DNA of 5,616 nucleotides from assembly GCA_024642765.1 (NCBI GenBank), contig JAHEAM010000275.1, positions 1-5,616 on the forward strand. The letters run 5' to 3'. The notes below the pieces were generated by a model. It made no database searches, had not been told where the DNA came from, and saw only the letters and a list, made by a program, of their open reading frames with translations. Position 1 is the first letter of the stretch. Each line of letters begins with the position of its first letter. Source of the DNA: Planctomycetaceae bacterium (GTDB taxonomy: Bacteria; Planctomycetota; Planctomycetia; Pirellulales; Pirellulaceae). The position numbers and the translations under genes were made by a program. This document shows, piece by piece, positions 5,326-5,616 of this stretch.

Positions 5326-5616
5326 ATGCGTTTAGCCATCATCGCGATCTTGATTCTTTTCGCAGTTGCCATTTTGGTTTGGCCAACTGTGGATAATGTT
5401 CAGGTTCCTTCGGGACGCGAGGAAGTTGTGTTTTGGCATTTTTGGGGCGGTGATGATTTACTTGTCGTTCAAGACATTGTTCGACGTTTCAATGAATCAC
5501 AATCCAAGTACTGGATTCGCGAAACATCCATGCCAGGCAATAACATGCAAGCAAAGTTGTTTTTGTCGATTGGCGGAGGTTCGCCACCGGATCTGGTCAA
5601 CCAAGACGACGCGATC
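5326..5616 (+). CDS. ABC sugar transporter solute-binding protein, N-terminal 97 codons (runs off the right edge)
   Basis: The frame opens with ATG at 5326, with GAAAG about 6 nt upstream, and stays open to the edge. Residues 1-20 (MRLAIIAILILFAVAILVWP) are a strongly hydrophobic helix. No lipobox cysteine and no clear A-x-A cleavage site follow, so it looks like an uncleaved anchor rather than the lipoprotein or secreted form usual for binding proteins. Residues 33-97 begin a family 1 extracellular solute-binding fold: E-V-V-F-W-H-F-W-G-G, then D-I-V-R-R-F-N-E-S, then M-P-G-N-N-M-Q-A-K-L-F-L-S-I-G-G-G-S-P-P-D-L. The last part matches the family pattern of sheet, helix and a G-x-P-P-D-hydrophobic turn. 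It probably captures the sugar for the upstream permease. The C terminus is not visible, so a fusion to a second permease domain cannot be excluded. Confidence 0.88.
   Translation, partial: MRLAIIAILILFAVAILVWPTVDNVQVPSGREEVVFWHFWGGDDLLVVQDIVRRFNESQSKYWIRETSMPGNNMQAKLFLSIGGGSPPDLVNQDDAI

Noticed and set aside
1..5616. tRNA or rRNA genes, CRISPR array, insertion sequence, prophage or toxin-antitoxin pair
   Set aside because: I looked on both strands for cloverleaf ends, regular repeats with spacers, terminal inverted repeats and transposase or integrase motifs, and saw none.

Overview
The window reads as chromosome from a Gram-negative bacterium, most probably a planctomycete of the Pirellulales/Rhodopirellula type. 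This is an inference from gene content: an exported BNR-repeat (sialidase-like) protein of a kind common in that group, an exported MsrA, a sugar ABC permease followed directly by a binding protein with a membrane anchor, and sparse spacing with few strong Shine-Dalgarno sites. No rRNA, tRNA, CRISPR array, insertion sequence or phage gene was found.

Layout. Positions 1-4160 hold four minus-strand genes, read right to left: tyrS (2886-4160), msrA (2042-2791), a BNR/sialidase-like gene (479-1687), and the first 54 codons of a secreted protein running off the left edge (1-162). The spacers after msrA (354 bp) and after the BNR gene (316 bp) contain no convincing gene. They do hold small repeats and hairpins that may be terminators or regulatory sites. 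Positions 4332-5616 are on the plus strand: a MalF/UgpA-type sugar ABC permease (4332-5288) and, 37 bp later, the first 97 codons of an ABC solute-binding protein (5326 to the right edge).

The two halves diverge from a 171-bp region (4161-4331). It holds two back-to-back promoter candidates, one for tyrS and one for the transporter. A 6-bp-arm palindrome overlaps the transporter promoter and is a plausible repressor site.

Functionally, tyrS is a housekeeping gene. MsrA appears to be exported, so it would repair oxidised methionine outside the cytoplasm. The BNR protein is likely a secreted carbohydrate-active or carbohydrate-binding protein, and the ABC genes are likely sugar uptake. The products do not form one obvious pathway. 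Most of the window is ordinary, and I see no strong evidence for a new biological system. The best leads are the operator-like palindrome, the unusual architecture of the transporter proteins and some unexplained hairpins.
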